Assembly: GCF_000787395.1 (NCBI RefSeq)
Contig: NZ_JRAA01000001.1
Location: 992,001-1,056,000 of the forward strand
DNA from: Solemya velum gill symbiont
GTDB taxonomy: Bacteria; Pseudomonadota; Gammaproteobacteria; Chromatiales; Chromatiaceae
Reading direction: 5' to 3'
DNA length: 64,000 bases
Translations under genes and position numbers: made by a program
Notes under the pieces: generated by a model
Seen by the model: the letters and a program-made list of their open reading frames with translations, nothing else
Database searches by the model: none
Told to the model about the DNA's origin: nothing
In this document: piece after piece, positions 28,816 through 37,517 of the stretch
Layout: every line of letters starts with the position of its first letter
Numbering within the stretch: position 1 is the stretch's first letter

Positions 28816-30651
28816 GTGAAATCAACAGACAAATCTCCCCTTCAGCTTCTGCAGAGCGTCTTCGGTTACCACGAGTTTCGCCCGTGGCAGCAGCAGATTA
28901 TTGATGATGTCACCGAGGGTAATGACACCTTCGTAGTGATGCCGACTGGTGGTGGTAAATCACTCTGTTACCAGATACCGGCCCTGTTGCGAACAGGTAC
29001 AGCGATTGTCATTTCACCGCTGATCTCCCTGATGAAAGACCAGGTGGATGCCCTGCAGGCTAATGGTGTCAATGCCGCCTGTTACAACTCTGCATTAAAC
29101 GAGAGTGACGCAAGGCAGACCCTGGCACGCTTTCACGCAGGCGAGCTTGACCTGCTCTACGTGGCGCCTGAACGCCTGATGTCGCATGCCTTTCAGGAAC
29201 GATTGCAGGAGATTGATATCGCCTTGTTTGCCGTCGACGAGGCGCACTGCGTCTCCCAGTGGGGGCATGATTTCCGGCCAGAGTATGTGCAGCTGGGAGA
29301 GTTGCGCGATCGGTTTCCCGATATTCCGATGATCGCACTGACCGCAACTGCCGATCCGCAGACACGTAAGGATATTGTTCAACGCCTGCATCTGCGTCAA
29401 CCGACAATCCATGTCACCGGTTTTGATCGTCCCAATATCCGCTACAGCGCGCTCGAGAAGCGTAAGCCATTCGATCAGCTCAAGTCATTTGTCGATCGCT
29501 TCAGCAGCGAACGCGGCATTGTCTATGCGCTGAGCCGCAAGCGTGTCGAGGAGCTGGCATTCAAGCTGCAGCAAGGGGGCTACAGGGCAGAGGCCTACCA
29601 CGCGGGCTTGCCTGCATCGACACGTGAGCAGGTGCATGAACAGTTCATGCGAGATGAGATCGACGTGGTGGTGGCGACCGTTGCCTTTGGTATGGGCATC
29701 GACAAGCCCAATGTGCGCTACGTGGTGCATTATGATCTGCCCAAGAATATCGAGGGCTACTACCAGGAGACCGGCCGCGCTGGTCGTGATGGTCTGCCAT
29801 CAGAAGCACTTTTGTTGTTTGGTGCACAGGATATGGTGATGGCGCGACGCCTGGTCGAGAACAGTGACAATCCGGAGCAGAAACGTATCGAGCTGCACAA
29901 GCTCAACAGCATGATTGCCTTTGCAGAAGCACTCACCTGCCGCCGTCGTGTGCTGCTTCACTATTTCGGCGAAGAGCTGAAAGAGGATTGCGGTCACTGC
30001 GATACCTGTAATGATCCTCCCGAGTGTTACGACGCTACGGAAGATGCGCGCAAGGCGCTATCCTGTGTCTACCGGGTCGGACAGCGTTATGGCATGCGTC
30101 ACGTCATTGATGTACTGCGTGGTGCCGACAGTGAACGCATTCGCAGCCTCGGGCATGACAGCCTGAGTACCTATGCAATCGGCAAAGAGCAGGGAGAGGC
30201 CGAGTGGTCGAGCCTGATGCGCCAGCTGATCCATCGCGGTTACCTTGAACAGGATATTGCCAACTACTCGGTACTGAAGCTCACAGATGGTGCGCGCCCG
30301 TTATTACGCGGTGAAATTGCATTGCAGCTTGCAAAACCGAGATTGAAAGAGGCTTCTGGCAAGCGTAAAAAGCGCGTAACAGCTGCTGTTGAAGGACGTG
30401 ACGAGCTGATGTTCGAATCGCTGCGCGGACTGCGCCGCGAACTGGCCGATAGCGAAGGTGTTGCCCCTTACATGGTATTTGGCGATGCCACGTTGACCCA
30501 GATGGCGATTCACCTACCGCAGAATCGCACCGAGTTTCTCGAAATTAACGGCGTGGGTGAGAAAAAACTCGAGAAATACGCCGAGGCCTTTCTGCAGGAG
30601 ATCAGTGACTACCTGTCAGTAAGGGGCAGCAACCCGGCCCCGGCAGCCTGA
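28816..30651 (+). CDS. recQ: ATP-dependent DNA helicase RecQ
   Basis: RecQ is a 3'-5' helicase in the RecF recombination pathway. The 611-residue protein has Walker A MPTGGGKS near residue 43, the DEAH box near 140, and motif [12 protein letters not shown] near 317. The RecQ zinc site is seen in CRRR (near 375) and [13 protein letters not shown] (near 394), then comes a winged helix and a C-terminal HRDC domain (about 525-600). It starts with GTG. It faces ppk1, only 7 nt from the ppk1 stop codon. Confidence 0.97.
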   Translation: MKSTDKSPLQLLQSVFGYHEFRPWQQQIIDDVTEGNDTFVVMPTGGGKSLCYQIPALLRTGTAIVISPLISLMKDQVDALQANGVNAACYNSALNESDARQTLARFHAGELDLLYVAPERLMSHAFQERLQEIDIALFAVDEAHCVSQWGHDFRPEYVQLGELRDRFPDIPMIALTATADPQTRKDIVQRLHLRQPTIHVTGFDRPNIRYSALEKRKPFDQLKSFVDRFSSERGIVYALSRKRVEELAFKLQQGGYRAEAYHAGLPASTREQVHEQFMRDEIDVVVATVAFGMGIDKPNVRYVVHYDLPKNIEGYYQETGRAGRDGLPSEALLLFGAQDMVMARRLVENSDNPEQKRIELHKLNSMIAFAEALTCRRRVLLHYFGEELKEDCGHCDTCNDPPECYDATEDARKALSCVYRVGQRYGMRHVIDVLRGADSERIRSLGHDSLSTYAIGKEQGEAEWSSLMRQLIHRGYLEQDIANYSVLKLTDGARPLLRGEIALQLAKPRLKEASGKRKKRVTAAVEGRDELMFESLRGLRRELADSEGVAPYMVFGDATLTQMAIHLPQNRTEFLEINGVGEKKLEKYAEAFLQEISDYLSVRGSNPAPAA

Positions 30652-30658
30652 GGCCTCT

Positions 30659-32725
30659 TTACCCCTGCATCATCTCGATCAGTATCTCGTGCGCATTGCG
30701 CGGCTTGGCGCGCTTTGATGGCTTGACACGCTTGTATGTTCCATTCGATTTCAGCACCCATGACTGGCAGTTGTCGCGCAGGTGGGTGGTGAAGGTCTCC
30801 TTGATAATGCGGCGCTTGAGTGCGTACTGCTCAACTGGAAAACAGCTCTCGATGCGCTTGAAGAAGTTGCGTCCCATCCAGTCGGCGCTGGCACAGTAGA
30901 GGTTCTCCTCGCCATCGTTATAGAAGTAGAAGACACGCGTATGTTCGAGGAAGCGTCCCATAATGGAGCGTATATGGATATTCTCCGAGACACCCTTGAT
31001 TCCGGGACGGATACCGCACACTCCCCTGACGATGAGTTCAATTTTCACACCTGCCTGTGATGCCTTGTAGAGCTCCTCGATGATCTTCGGCTCAATCAGG
31101 GAGTTCATCTTGGCTCGGATCAGCGCTTTTCTGCCGGCCCTGGCATGTTCTGCCTCATGCCGGATAAATTTCACCATACTGCTGTGCAGGGTAAATGGCG
31201 CGGAGAGCATTTTCTTCAGGTTGAGGCTCTTGCCCAGTCCCGTCAGCTGCAGGAACAGGCGATGCACATCACTGCCGAGCGCACTGTCGTCCGAGAGCAT
31301 GCCATAGTCTGTGTAGGCTTTTGCCGTGCCCGCGTGGTAGTTACCGGTGCCGAGATGCACAAAGCGTTTCAGACGGCGTCCCTGGCGTCTGACAACCAGG
31401 GTCATCTTGGCATGTGTCTTGTGGCCGACAACCCCGTAGGCGACGTAGGCTCCGGCATCCTGCAGGCGTGTGGCGAGGGCGATATTAGCCTCCTCGTCAA
31501 AACGCGCGCGCAACTCGATCACCGCGGTAACCTCCTTGCCGGCGCGCGCAGCCGCAACCAGTGCATCGGCAATTTGCGATTTTGAACCGGTGCGGTAGAG
31601 CGTCATCTTTATCGCTACAACCTTCTTGTCAACGGCGGCCTGCTGTACCAGGTTCACTACCGGATCAAATGACTGGTAGGGGTGGTGCATCAGAACATAG
31701 CGCTTGTCGCTGATGTAGTCGAAAATATCCTGGTCCGTGACGAAATCTTCCGGGAAACCGGGACGAATTGCTGGGAACTTCAATTCCGGCCTATCGACCA
31801 TGTCAACAACGGCAGCGAGGCGAGAGAGGTTGACTGGACCATTGACCGGGTAGACATCCTGTTCGTCCAGACGGCATTTCTCGACCAGGTAATTCTTGAG
31901 CCTCGGCTGAATATCATCAGCAACCTCCAGGCGTACCTCGTCACCATAGTTTCTCGACAATAACTCGCCTTTCAGTGCCAGCATCAGGTCATCCGCCTCT
32001 TCACTGACGAAGAGATCCGAGTTACGTGTGACGCGGAACTGGTAACTGCCGAGTGATGTCATGCCAGGAAAAAGATCATCAACGTGAGCGTGAATGACTG
32101 ACGAGAGAAAGACGAATGTATCAGGGCTCGGGCTGATCTCTTCAGGCAGGCGGATGATACGCGGAAGTGCACGCGGTGCCTGTACGATGGCCATGCCGCT
32201 GTCACGTCCGAAAGCGTCTTTTCCTTCCAGCTGCACAATGAAGTTCAAACTTTTGTTCAAAATACGTGGAAATGGATGCGCGTGATCAAGGCCGAGAGGC
32301 GACAGCAGAGGTGCCAGTTCGCGCTTGAAGTGGTTATTGAGCCAGTTCGATTGCTGCTCGGTCCAGGCGGAACGGCGCAGGAAGTGGATGTTTTCAGCTT
32401 CCAGTTCAGGTATCAGTTGCTGATTGAAGACAATGTACTGCTCCTTGACCAGGCTGTGAGCCTCCTTGGAAATCGCTTCCAACTGCTGGGCTGCAGACAT
32501 GCCTGCAGGATCCTGTGGATCTATGTTATGCATCTGTTGCTGTTTCAGACGTGCGGCACGAACCTCGAAGAATTCATCGAGGTTGCTGCATGAAATACAC
32601 ATAAAGCGCAGACGTTCGAGCAGGGGGACAGAGGTGTCCTGCGACAATTCAAGAACCCTGCGATTGAATTGCAGGTTGCTGAGCTCCCGGTTGATGAAGA
32701 GGTCTGGAGTAAATTCACTGCTCAT
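30659..32725 (-). CDS. ppk1: Polyphosphate kinase 1
   Basis: Ppk1 polymerises the gamma-phosphate of ATP into inorganic polyphosphate. The 688-residue protein has the normal four-domain length. The N-terminal block INRELSNLQFNRRVLELSQD is canonical. The catalytic histidines lie in the C1/C2 domains, which include KTHAKMTLVVRR near 430 and the HTRVFYFYNDGEENLY region near 585. The gene is convergent with recQ. The ATG lacks a strong ribosome site, but the N-terminus fits the family. Confidence 0.96.
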   Translation of the reverse strand: MSSEFTPDLFINRELSNLQFNRRVLELSQDTSVPLLERLRFMCISCSNLDEFFEVRAARLKQQQMHNIDPQDPAGMSAAQQLEAISKEAHSLVKEQYIVFNQQLIPELEAENIHFLRRSAWTEQQSNWLNNHFKRELAPLLSPLGLDHAHPFPRILNKSLNFIVQLEGKDAFGRDSGMAIVQAPRALPRIIRLPEEISPSPDTFVFLSSVIHAHVDDLFPGMTSLGSYQFRVTRNSDLFVSEEADDLMLALKGELLSRNYGDEVRLEVADDIQPRLKNYLVEKCRLDEQDVYPVNGPVNLSRLAAVVDMVDRPELKFPAIRPGFPEDFVTDQDIFDYISDKRYVLMHHPYQSFDPVVNLVQQAAVDKKVVAIKMTLYRTGSKSQIADALVAAARAGKEVTAVIELRARFDEEANIALATRLQDAGAYVAYGVVGHKTHAKMTLVVRRQGRRLKRFVHLGTGNYHAGTAKAYTDYGMLSDDSALGSDVHRLFLQLTGLGKSLNLKKMLSAPFTLHSSMVKFIRHEAEHARAGRKALIRAKMNSLIEPKIIEELYKASQAGVKIELIVRGVCGIRPGIKGVSENIHIRSIMGRFLEHTRVFYFYNDGEENLYCASADWMGRNFFKRIESCFPVEQYALKRRIIKETFTTHLRDNCQSWVLKSNGTYKRVKPSKRAKPRNAHEILIEMMQG

Positions 32726-32893
32726 GTGTTGGGCGTCCTGGAAAACAACTAAATATATACGTCAATCTTTGATTATACGCCTTGGGGAAGAGATAATCTT
32801 GATACTTAAGTGATGTATCTTTGTTGAAGATTGCTTCTCTGGTATTGCTGAGCGGGTTGAGAGTGGTTACCCTGTATCTTTACGAATAACAAT

Positions 32894-33223
32894 ATGAGAG
32901 CTATGAAAGGCACAGTCGCAAAATTTAATGCAAAAAGAGGTTTCGGCTTCATTCGCTCGGATCAACTCGATGATGAAATTTTTGTTCACATCACCAAGGT
33001 GGACGGCAGGCGTGCACTGCGCCCGGGACAGGATGTCACATTCGACGTTGAAGAGACAGAAAAGGGCCTCGCGGCTGTCAACGTGGTCGTAAAGGGAGCG
33101 GAATCATCCAGTCGAGGCAAGCCGGTGACGATTGGCATTGAGGAGCCGAAAGACAGGGCTAAGTATTTTGTTATCGGCGCTGTCATTCTGATTATCGTGG
33201 TGGCAGCTATACTGTTGTTTTAA
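32894..33223 (+). CDS. Cold-shock-domain protein with a C-terminal membrane helix
   Basis: The 109-residue protein has a cold-shock domain at about 3-70, with the RNA-binding strands KRGFGFIRSD (RNP1-like) and IFVHITKV (RNP2-like) intact. A polar linker (about 70-88) follows, then a single strongly hydrophobic helix (YFVIGAVILIIVVAAILLF) that ends the protein. This resembles a tail-anchored RNA-binding protein. Better known proteins of this general type join a cold-shock domain to a multi-helix DUF1294 region, which is absent here. It lies 21 nt upstream of a periplasmic thioredoxin-like gene. Confidence 0.85.
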   Translation: MRAMKGTVAKFNAKRGFGFIRSDQLDDEIFVHITKVDGRRALRPGQDVTFDVEETEKGLAAVNVVVKGAESSSRGKPVTIGIEEPKDRAKYFVIGAVILIIVVAAILLF

Positions 33224-33244
33224 CCGAAAAAAGAGGCAACGGAG

Positions 33245-34324
33245 ATGAATACCGGGCAGAGAAATATTTATCAAACGCGTTGTTCCAGTCTCCTTTGTTT
33301 GCTCTTGTTGCTGTGGACACCCCTGTCCATTGCTGAAACGATCGAAAGCGGGCTTCGCCATGTGGCTAATCCGGAGTGGTTCCACCATGGGCTGATCGAC
33401 CTGGAGGCAGAGCTTGAAGCTGCCCGGGTATCCGGCAAGCATGGCGTCATGGTCTTATATACCACCCAGGGCTGTACCTATTGCACAGCTTTCATCAAGA
33501 AGAGCCTCGGCGATGAGCGTACCGCCAATCGCCTGCAGCAGCAGTTCATCTCTATTGGTCTGGAGATTTTCGACGACACGGAAATGACAGATCACCAGGG
33601 TAATGACATGTCCATCAAGGCGTTTGCGGAATCGCAAAAGGCCGGCATGGCACCGACATTACTGTTTTATGTGCTCAATGATGACGATGAGGGCGAGCTG
33701 ATTTATCGCGCCATCGGCTACCAGTCACCAGAGCGATTCACCAAAATGCTCGATTACCTGGTCGAGGGGCATAACAAGAGAACCTCGTTTCGTGATTACC
33801 TCGCAGCACTTCCTCCTTCAGGTGGTCCTGTGTCAACAAGCGCGCACAAGTTGATTGATGACCCGCTGTTCAACTCGCCACCGCATGCGCTTGATCGCAG
33901 TCGTTTTGCCTCGGACAGACCATTGTTTGTACTCCTTGAAGCAGATGGGTGTGAGGCGTGCACCAATTACCACGAGCTTGTGCTTGCAGACGAGAAAATA
34001 CGTGCCACCCTGGGCCGATTTGAAGTTGTGCGTCTGGATGCTTCGGATAACAAGAGCCATATTGTGACACCGGACGGGCAACGCATGACGGCAGCCCAGT
34101 GGTATCAGCAAGAGGATTTCAGCCGTCTTCCTGCTCTGATGTTTTTCGATGAAAAAGGCAAACAGGTTCTGAAAACAGACGCCCTTGTGGAGCTCAGTCG
34201 AATGACGAACTCGATGGGGCTGGTTCTTGACCGAGCCTATGAGCAGGGCTGGAGTTACCAGCGCTACGCGCGTACCAAGTCAATAGAAGCGAGCAACAAG
34301 AAGGCTGCAGAAGCCGCACAATAA
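33245..34324 (+). CDS. Secreted protein with two thioredoxin-like domains
   Basis: The 359-residue protein begins with a signal peptide (about 1-30, cut after SIA). Two thioredoxin-fold domains follow. The first has CTYC in TTQGCTYCTAF near residue 76 and a TLLFY strand after AGMAPT. The second has CEAC in EADGCEACTNY near 235 and a RLPALMFFDEKG strand. Each domain has its own CxxC and cis-Pro region, so both may be redox active in the periplasm. The first domain resembles SoxW/thioredoxin_2-type proteins. It follows the cold-shock gene and precedes a DUF2238 membrane protein. Confidence 0.8.
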   Translation: MNTGQRNIYQTRCSSLLCLLLLLWTPLSIAETIESGLRHVANPEWFHHGLIDLEAELEAARVSGKHGVMVLYTTQGCTYCTAFIKKSLGDERTANRLQQQFISIGLEIFDDTEMTDHQGNDMSIKAFAESQKAGMAPTLLFYVLNDDDEGELIYRAIGYQSPERFTKMLDYLVEGHNKRTSFRDYLAALPPSGGPVSTSAHKLIDDPLFNSPPHALDRSRFASDRPLFVLLEADGCEACTNYHELVLADEKIRATLGRFEVVRLDASDNKSHIVTPDGQRMTAAQWYQQEDFSRLPALMFFDEKGKQVLKTDALVELSRMTNSMGLVLDRAYEQGWSYQRYARTKSIEASNKKAAEAAQ

Positions 34325-34361
34325 GCCTCTTCTGTGAGGCTGGTAAATTTGAGGTTGTGAG

Positions 34362-34994
34362 ATGAACAGTCCGTCGGTGCTCTACCCTTCCCTGTGGCTT
34401 GCCATTTTTTTCAGCGTGCTCACCTGGTCAGGAATTGCTCCTGCCGATACCTACACCTGGGTGCTGGAGGTTTCTCCGGCAGTCATCGGTTTGGCAGTGA
34501 TGGCGGCGACATACAAGCGCTTTCCCCTGACACCCATGGTCTACCTGTTGATCCTAGTCCATAGCATCATTTTGATGGTCGGTGGTCATTACACCTACGC
34601 GCAAAACCCCCTGTTCGAATGGCTACAGGCGCCGATGGGCTGGGAGCGCAACAATTACGACAAGCTGGGTCACCTTGCACAGGGTTTCATCCCTGCCATG
34701 ATTGCGCGTGAGCTGCTGTTGCGTCTGAAGGTTGTTCAGGGCCGTGGTTGGCTGGTGTTTGTTGTGATCTGCTTCTGTCTTGCGCTGAGTGCTTTCTACG
34801 AGTTGATAGAATGGTGGGTTGCGCTGGCAAGTGATGAGGCTGCGGAGGCGTTTCTTGGTACCCAGGGGTACGTTTGGGACACCCAGTCAGACATGGCCTG
34901 GGCACTGAGCGGGGCGATATTGTCCTTGCTACTGCTCAGTCGCCTGCATGACAGGCAGCTTGCACAGTTGAATCAAGGAACAGGTCAGAGGTAG
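34362..34994 (+). CDS. YjdF/DUF2238 family membrane protein
   Basis: The 210-residue protein is predicted to have five or six transmembrane helices. It carries the DUF2238 signature HYTYAQNPLFEWL near residue 77, NNYDKLGHLAQGF near 96, and YELIEWWVALASDEAAEAFLG near 147, ending QGYVWDTQSDMAWALSG. The family is common in bacteria, and its function is unknown. A GAGG site lies 7 nt before the ATG. It is 37 nt after the thioredoxin-like gene and probably in the same transcript. Confidence 0.85.
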   Translation: MNSPSVLYPSLWLAIFFSVLTWSGIAPADTYTWVLEVSPAVIGLAVMAATYKRFPLTPMVYLLILVHSIILMVGGHYTYAQNPLFEWLQAPMGWERNNYDKLGHLAQGFIPAMIARELLLRLKVVQGRGWLVFVVICFCLALSAFYELIEWWVALASDEAAEAFLGTQGYVWDTQSDMAWALSGAILSLLLLSRLHDRQLAQLNQGTGQR

Positions 34995-35005
34995 ATTTTC
35001 CCCTA

Positions 35006-35084
35006 CGTCATGCCGGCCTTGAGCCGGCATCCATGAATTAGTGCACTGTTTCAGATGGACCCCGGCTCAAGGCCGGGGTGACGG
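35006..35084. repeat. Palindromic intergenic repeat (two GC-rich hairpins)
   Basis: The left arm, CGTCATGCCGGCCTTGAGCC, and the right arm, GGCTCAAGGCCGGGGTGACG, are near-perfect inverted copies, and each contains its own smaller hairpin (GCCGGC and CCCCGG cores). Elements of this shape occur in many copies in diverse proteobacterial genomes. It lies between two convergent genes (yjdF-like and sodB) and could act as a terminator. It has no coding capacity. Confidence 0.75.
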
Positions 35085-35096
35085 AAGTGATGCCGA

Positions 35097-35675
35097 TCAG
35101 AGCTGGGCGTTAACGAATTCCCAGTTAACCAGGTTCCACCAGGACTCAACATAGGCGGGACGTGCATTGCGCTTGTCGACATAGTAGGCGTGTTCCCATA
35201 CGTCGATCGTCAGCAGAGGTGTCAGGCCTTCGGTCAGTGGACAGCCAGCATTGCTGGTGTTGAAGATCTCGACACCACCGTCGGCATTCTTCACCAGCCA
35301 GGTCCAGCCTGAACCGAAGTTGGTTGCTGCTGATGTTGAGAAAGCTGTTTTGAAATCCTCGAATGAACCGAATGCCGCATCGATAGCAGCGGCAATTTCA
35401 CCGCTTGGTGCGCCGCCTGCTTCAGGCGCCATGCAGTTGAAGTAGAAGGTGTGGTTCCAAACCTGTGCGGCATTATTGAAAATACCGCCGGCTGGCGCGC
35501 TGGTGACGATCTCTTCAAGAGACTTGTCAGCGAACTCGGTGCCTTCAATCAGGTTGTTGAGATTGGTGACATAGGTTGCATGGTGCTTGTCGTGGTGGAA
35601 CTCAAGCGTCTCGGCAGAGATGTGTGGCTCAAGTGCACTCTTTTCATAGGGAAGTTCGGGTAACTGGTGTTGCAT
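35097..35675 (-). CDS. sodB: Superoxide dismutase, Fe type
   Basis: The enzyme dismutes superoxide in the cytoplasm. The 192-residue protein shows the metal ligands in [10 protein letters not shown] near 25-34, [14 protein letters not shown] near 68, and [19 protein letters not shown] near 156. The QVWNHTFYF form is typical of iron enzymes. No signal peptide is seen. The start at 35675 is preferred to an ATG 12 nt upstream, because GGAA lies 6 nt before it and the N-terminus [17 protein letters not shown] then fits. Manganese or cambialistic use cannot be excluded. Confidence 0.95.
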   Translation of the reverse strand: MQHQLPELPYEKSALEPHISAETLEFHHDKHHATYVTNLNNLIEGTEFADKSLEEIVTSAPAGGIFNNAAQVWNHTFYFNCMAPEAGGAPSGEIAAAIDAAFGSFEDFKTAFSTSAATNFGSGWTWLVKNADGGVEIFNTSNAGCPLTEGLTPLLTIDVWEHAYYVDKRNARPAYVESWWNLVNWEFVNAQL

Positions 35676-35741
35676 GATGGTTTCCATTGTTTGTTTGATT
35701 ACAGAATGTTTTGTGTGCAGAAAATTTCCGCAGGTGAATAA

Positions 35742-35975
35742 TTAATCGTCCTTGTTGCCACTCTTTATAAAATTGGACATGGTGCGCTGAAAGGCTTCCA
35801 TGGAAGAGAAGGAACCCTGCATATAGTTCTCGACAAGCTTCGCCGGATCCATGTTTTCAGAGAGCTGTTCTTTCATACGATCGATCATCTCATCATGCAG
35901 AGGGGTCAGGTCAGGCAGACCAAACAGGCGGCGCATCTCTTCGGGTGTTACATCCATATCGACATTGATTTTCAT
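35742..35975 (-). CDS. DUF6489 family protein
   Basis: This small acidic protein of 77 residues begins MKINVDMDVTPEEMRRLFGL and continues with LPDLTPLHDEMIDRM. This is the typical family pattern; the function is unknown. The start at 35975 is favoured by AGGAG 8 nt upstream and gives the expected N-terminus; an ATG 30 nt further upstream has no such support. No transmembrane segment is present. It lies 66 nt upstream of sodB on the same strand. Confidence 0.8.
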   Translation of the reverse strand: MKINVDMDVTPEEMRRLFGLPDLTPLHDEMIDRMKEQLSENMDPAKLVENYMQGSFSSMEAFQRTMSNFIKSGNKDD

Positions 35976-36068
35976 TATCTCGGCTCCTAAGGGCGATGAC
36001 GTCAAGCATACCGCAGCGCAGCATAATATTGAAACCCTGCAGTAATGATGTTTTTCGTGGACTAGAGG

Positions 36069-36524
36069 CTATTGCGACTTTGGCCGTAATTTGACACCAG
36101 GTGTGTAATTCACCAGGCCGCCTTTCAAGTGTGTAGCAAGCTGCTGTGAAATCTCTTCTGCAGCCTCTTCTGTCCAGGCGGTTTTCTGCTCCTGTCCCCA
36201 AACCGGGTTCGGCCAGCAGAAGTCATTGCTGTTGCGCCCGATGACATGAATATGGAGCTGAGGTACCAGGTTTCCAAGTGCACCAAGGTTGATTTTTTCG
36301 ACATCTGTTCTCGCCATCAAAAAACCTGACAGCGCATTGATCTCCTGCTGGACCAGGTATTGTTGTTCGGCATCCAGTTCGAACACTTCCCTCTTGTCGG
36401 TGTCGGGTACAAGAATGAACCAGGGTACGAGGGCATTGTCCATCAGCAGTAGCTGACTGATCTCCATCTGGCCAAGTTGGTGGCAGTCTGCGGCCAGTTG
36501 GGGGTGAAGTTCATTATTAGGCAT
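36069..36524 (-). CDS. HIT family hydrolase
   Basis: The 151-residue protein has the histidine triad motif QLHIHVIGR near residue 95, with the pattern HxHxI and neighbours typical of proteobacterial HIT-like enzymes. Such enzymes cleave nucleotide phosphoramidates or related bonds; the natural substrate is unclear. The start at 36524 follows AGGAG by 6 nt and overlaps the end of the rof gene by 8 nt. The gene is thus part of an aldolase-rof-HIT operon. Upstream in-frame codons (to 36734) lie inside rof and are not used. Confidence 0.88.
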   Translation of the reverse strand: MPNNELHPQLAADCHQLGQMEISQLLLMDNALVPWFILVPDTDKREVFELDAEQQYLVQQEINALSGFLMARTDVEKINLGALGNLVPQLHIHVIGRNSNDFCWPNPVWGQEQKTAWTEEAAEEISQQLATHLKGGLVNYTPGVKLRPKSQ

Positions 36525-36759
36525 CTGCATCTCCTGTTGGTGTGACCTGCCTGATCGTATCGAGACGAATGATGGTTTTATCGCTGTTTTCAACCAAGAG
36601 AACGAGGCACTCAGCTTTGTCGACGATGCGCATATCCATGATGACGCCCTTGAGGGGTGCATCATTGCCGTGCAGTAAAATGGTGACCGGTGTTTTATGC
36701 ATCGCGTAGAGTTCGTATTGCGAGTGCAGGTCACAACTCACAGGCTGGTAGTCACTCAT
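36517..36759 (-). CDS. rof: Rof (YaeO) family Rho inhibitor
   Basis: Rof binds transcription terminator Rho and blocks its RNA-binding site, causing antitermination. The 80-residue protein starts MSDYQPVSCDLHSQYELYA, the family N-terminus (YQPINCD in E. coli), and has the Sm-like beta strands (VTILLHGNDAPLKGVIMDMR, then ECLVLLV, then TIIRLDTI). Its ATG overlaps the stop of the aldolase-like gene by 4 nt, and its end overlaps the HIT gene by 8 nt. Identification rests on the N-terminal motif and fold pattern. Confidence 0.8.
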   Translation of the reverse strand: MSDYQPVSCDLHSQYELYAMHKTPVTILLHGNDAPLKGVIMDMRIVDKAECLVLLVENSDKTIIRLDTIRQVTPTGDADA

Positions 36760-37406
36760 TTCGCCCGCTCCGCTAATCCGGCCTGGCTTGCAAGCTGTAG
36801 CATCAGCTCTCCAGCCTCATCGAGCGTCTCTCCCCAGCTGACAATACCATCCTCGTGGCCTCCCATCGAGATGACATTGGAATCAAGGAAACCGGAACTG
36901 ATCAGGCGAGCGAACTCCTCTGCCATCTCTGTTGTGCCATAGGCGATATTCGAATTAGTGGTCGCGAGGCCAAGCGATTCAGCCTGCTGCCAGATTTCAG
37001 GGCTGTGCACATGGATAACAGCTTGTGCAGTTGGGGCTGCCGAATAGATTGCTGCATGGGTCATGGCTTCAGATGATGGGGCCGTCTTCCCCTGCGCACG
37101 AATCGTGTTGCTCGCCGGATCACACAGGGTCACCAGTGCATAGTCTTCGGGCTCCATTTTGTCGAGATGACCGGTCTGGGTACCGCTGATGATGAAGTTG
37201 GTAGATCCCGTTTCAAGACGATGACTGAGGTTGCCGAAACCAAGGCCATCGTAGCGTGCCGGGTCATTGCCACCGATCAGTCCGAGTGCGCACAGACGCT
37301 GGCGCCAGGCTTCTAGTTGCAGCGCGAGAGCGGGGTGTGGAAGTGGCGCCTGTTCGAAATCGAGCTTGTACTTGATGACGCCTTCGGTTTCCTTGTTATC
37401 GTCCAT
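36756..37406 (-). CDS. Class II aldolase/adducin family protein
   Basis: The 216-residue protein has the zinc-binding HxH motif in VIHVHSPEIW near 133, YDGLGFGNLSHR near 52, and a third likely ligand in MGGHEDGI near 184. The family includes sugar-phosphate aldolases and MtnB-type dehydratases; the substrate is unknown. The start at 37406 gives the first ATG in the open frame downstream of the mnmG promoter region. Reading the frame further upstream would run antisense through mnmG. It is the first gene of the aldolase-rof-HIT operon and is divergent from mnmG. Confidence 0.83.
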   Translation of the reverse strand: MDDNKETEGVIKYKLDFEQAPLPHPALALQLEAWRQRLCALGLIGGNDPARYDGLGFGNLSHRLETGSTNFIISGTQTGHLDKMEPEDYALVTLCDPASNTIRAQGKTAPSSEAMTHAAIYSAAPTAQAVIHVHSPEIWQQAESLGLATTNSNIAYGTTEMAEEFARLISSGFLDSNVISMGGHEDGIVSWGETLDEAGELMLQLASQAGLAERAK

Positions 37407-37452
37407 CAATGGGCCCTGGTGTCGAACTCTTCTGTTTTTTACACATCGAAAG

Positions 37453-37480
37453 TTTAACGCGCTCTTTTTCCTGCTAAAAT
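37453..37480 (+). promoter_or_regulatory. Likely sigma-70 promoter of mnmG
   Basis: TTTAAC (37453-37458), a 16-nt spacer and TAAAAT (37475-37480) lie 37 nt before the mnmG start. The -10 element is good, the -35 fair. It would drive mnmG-rsmG and perhaps parA-parB. Confidence 0.6.
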
Positions 37481-37517
37481 TCGCGTTTGCAGCTAATTTA
37501 CTGATTGTACGGGTTTC

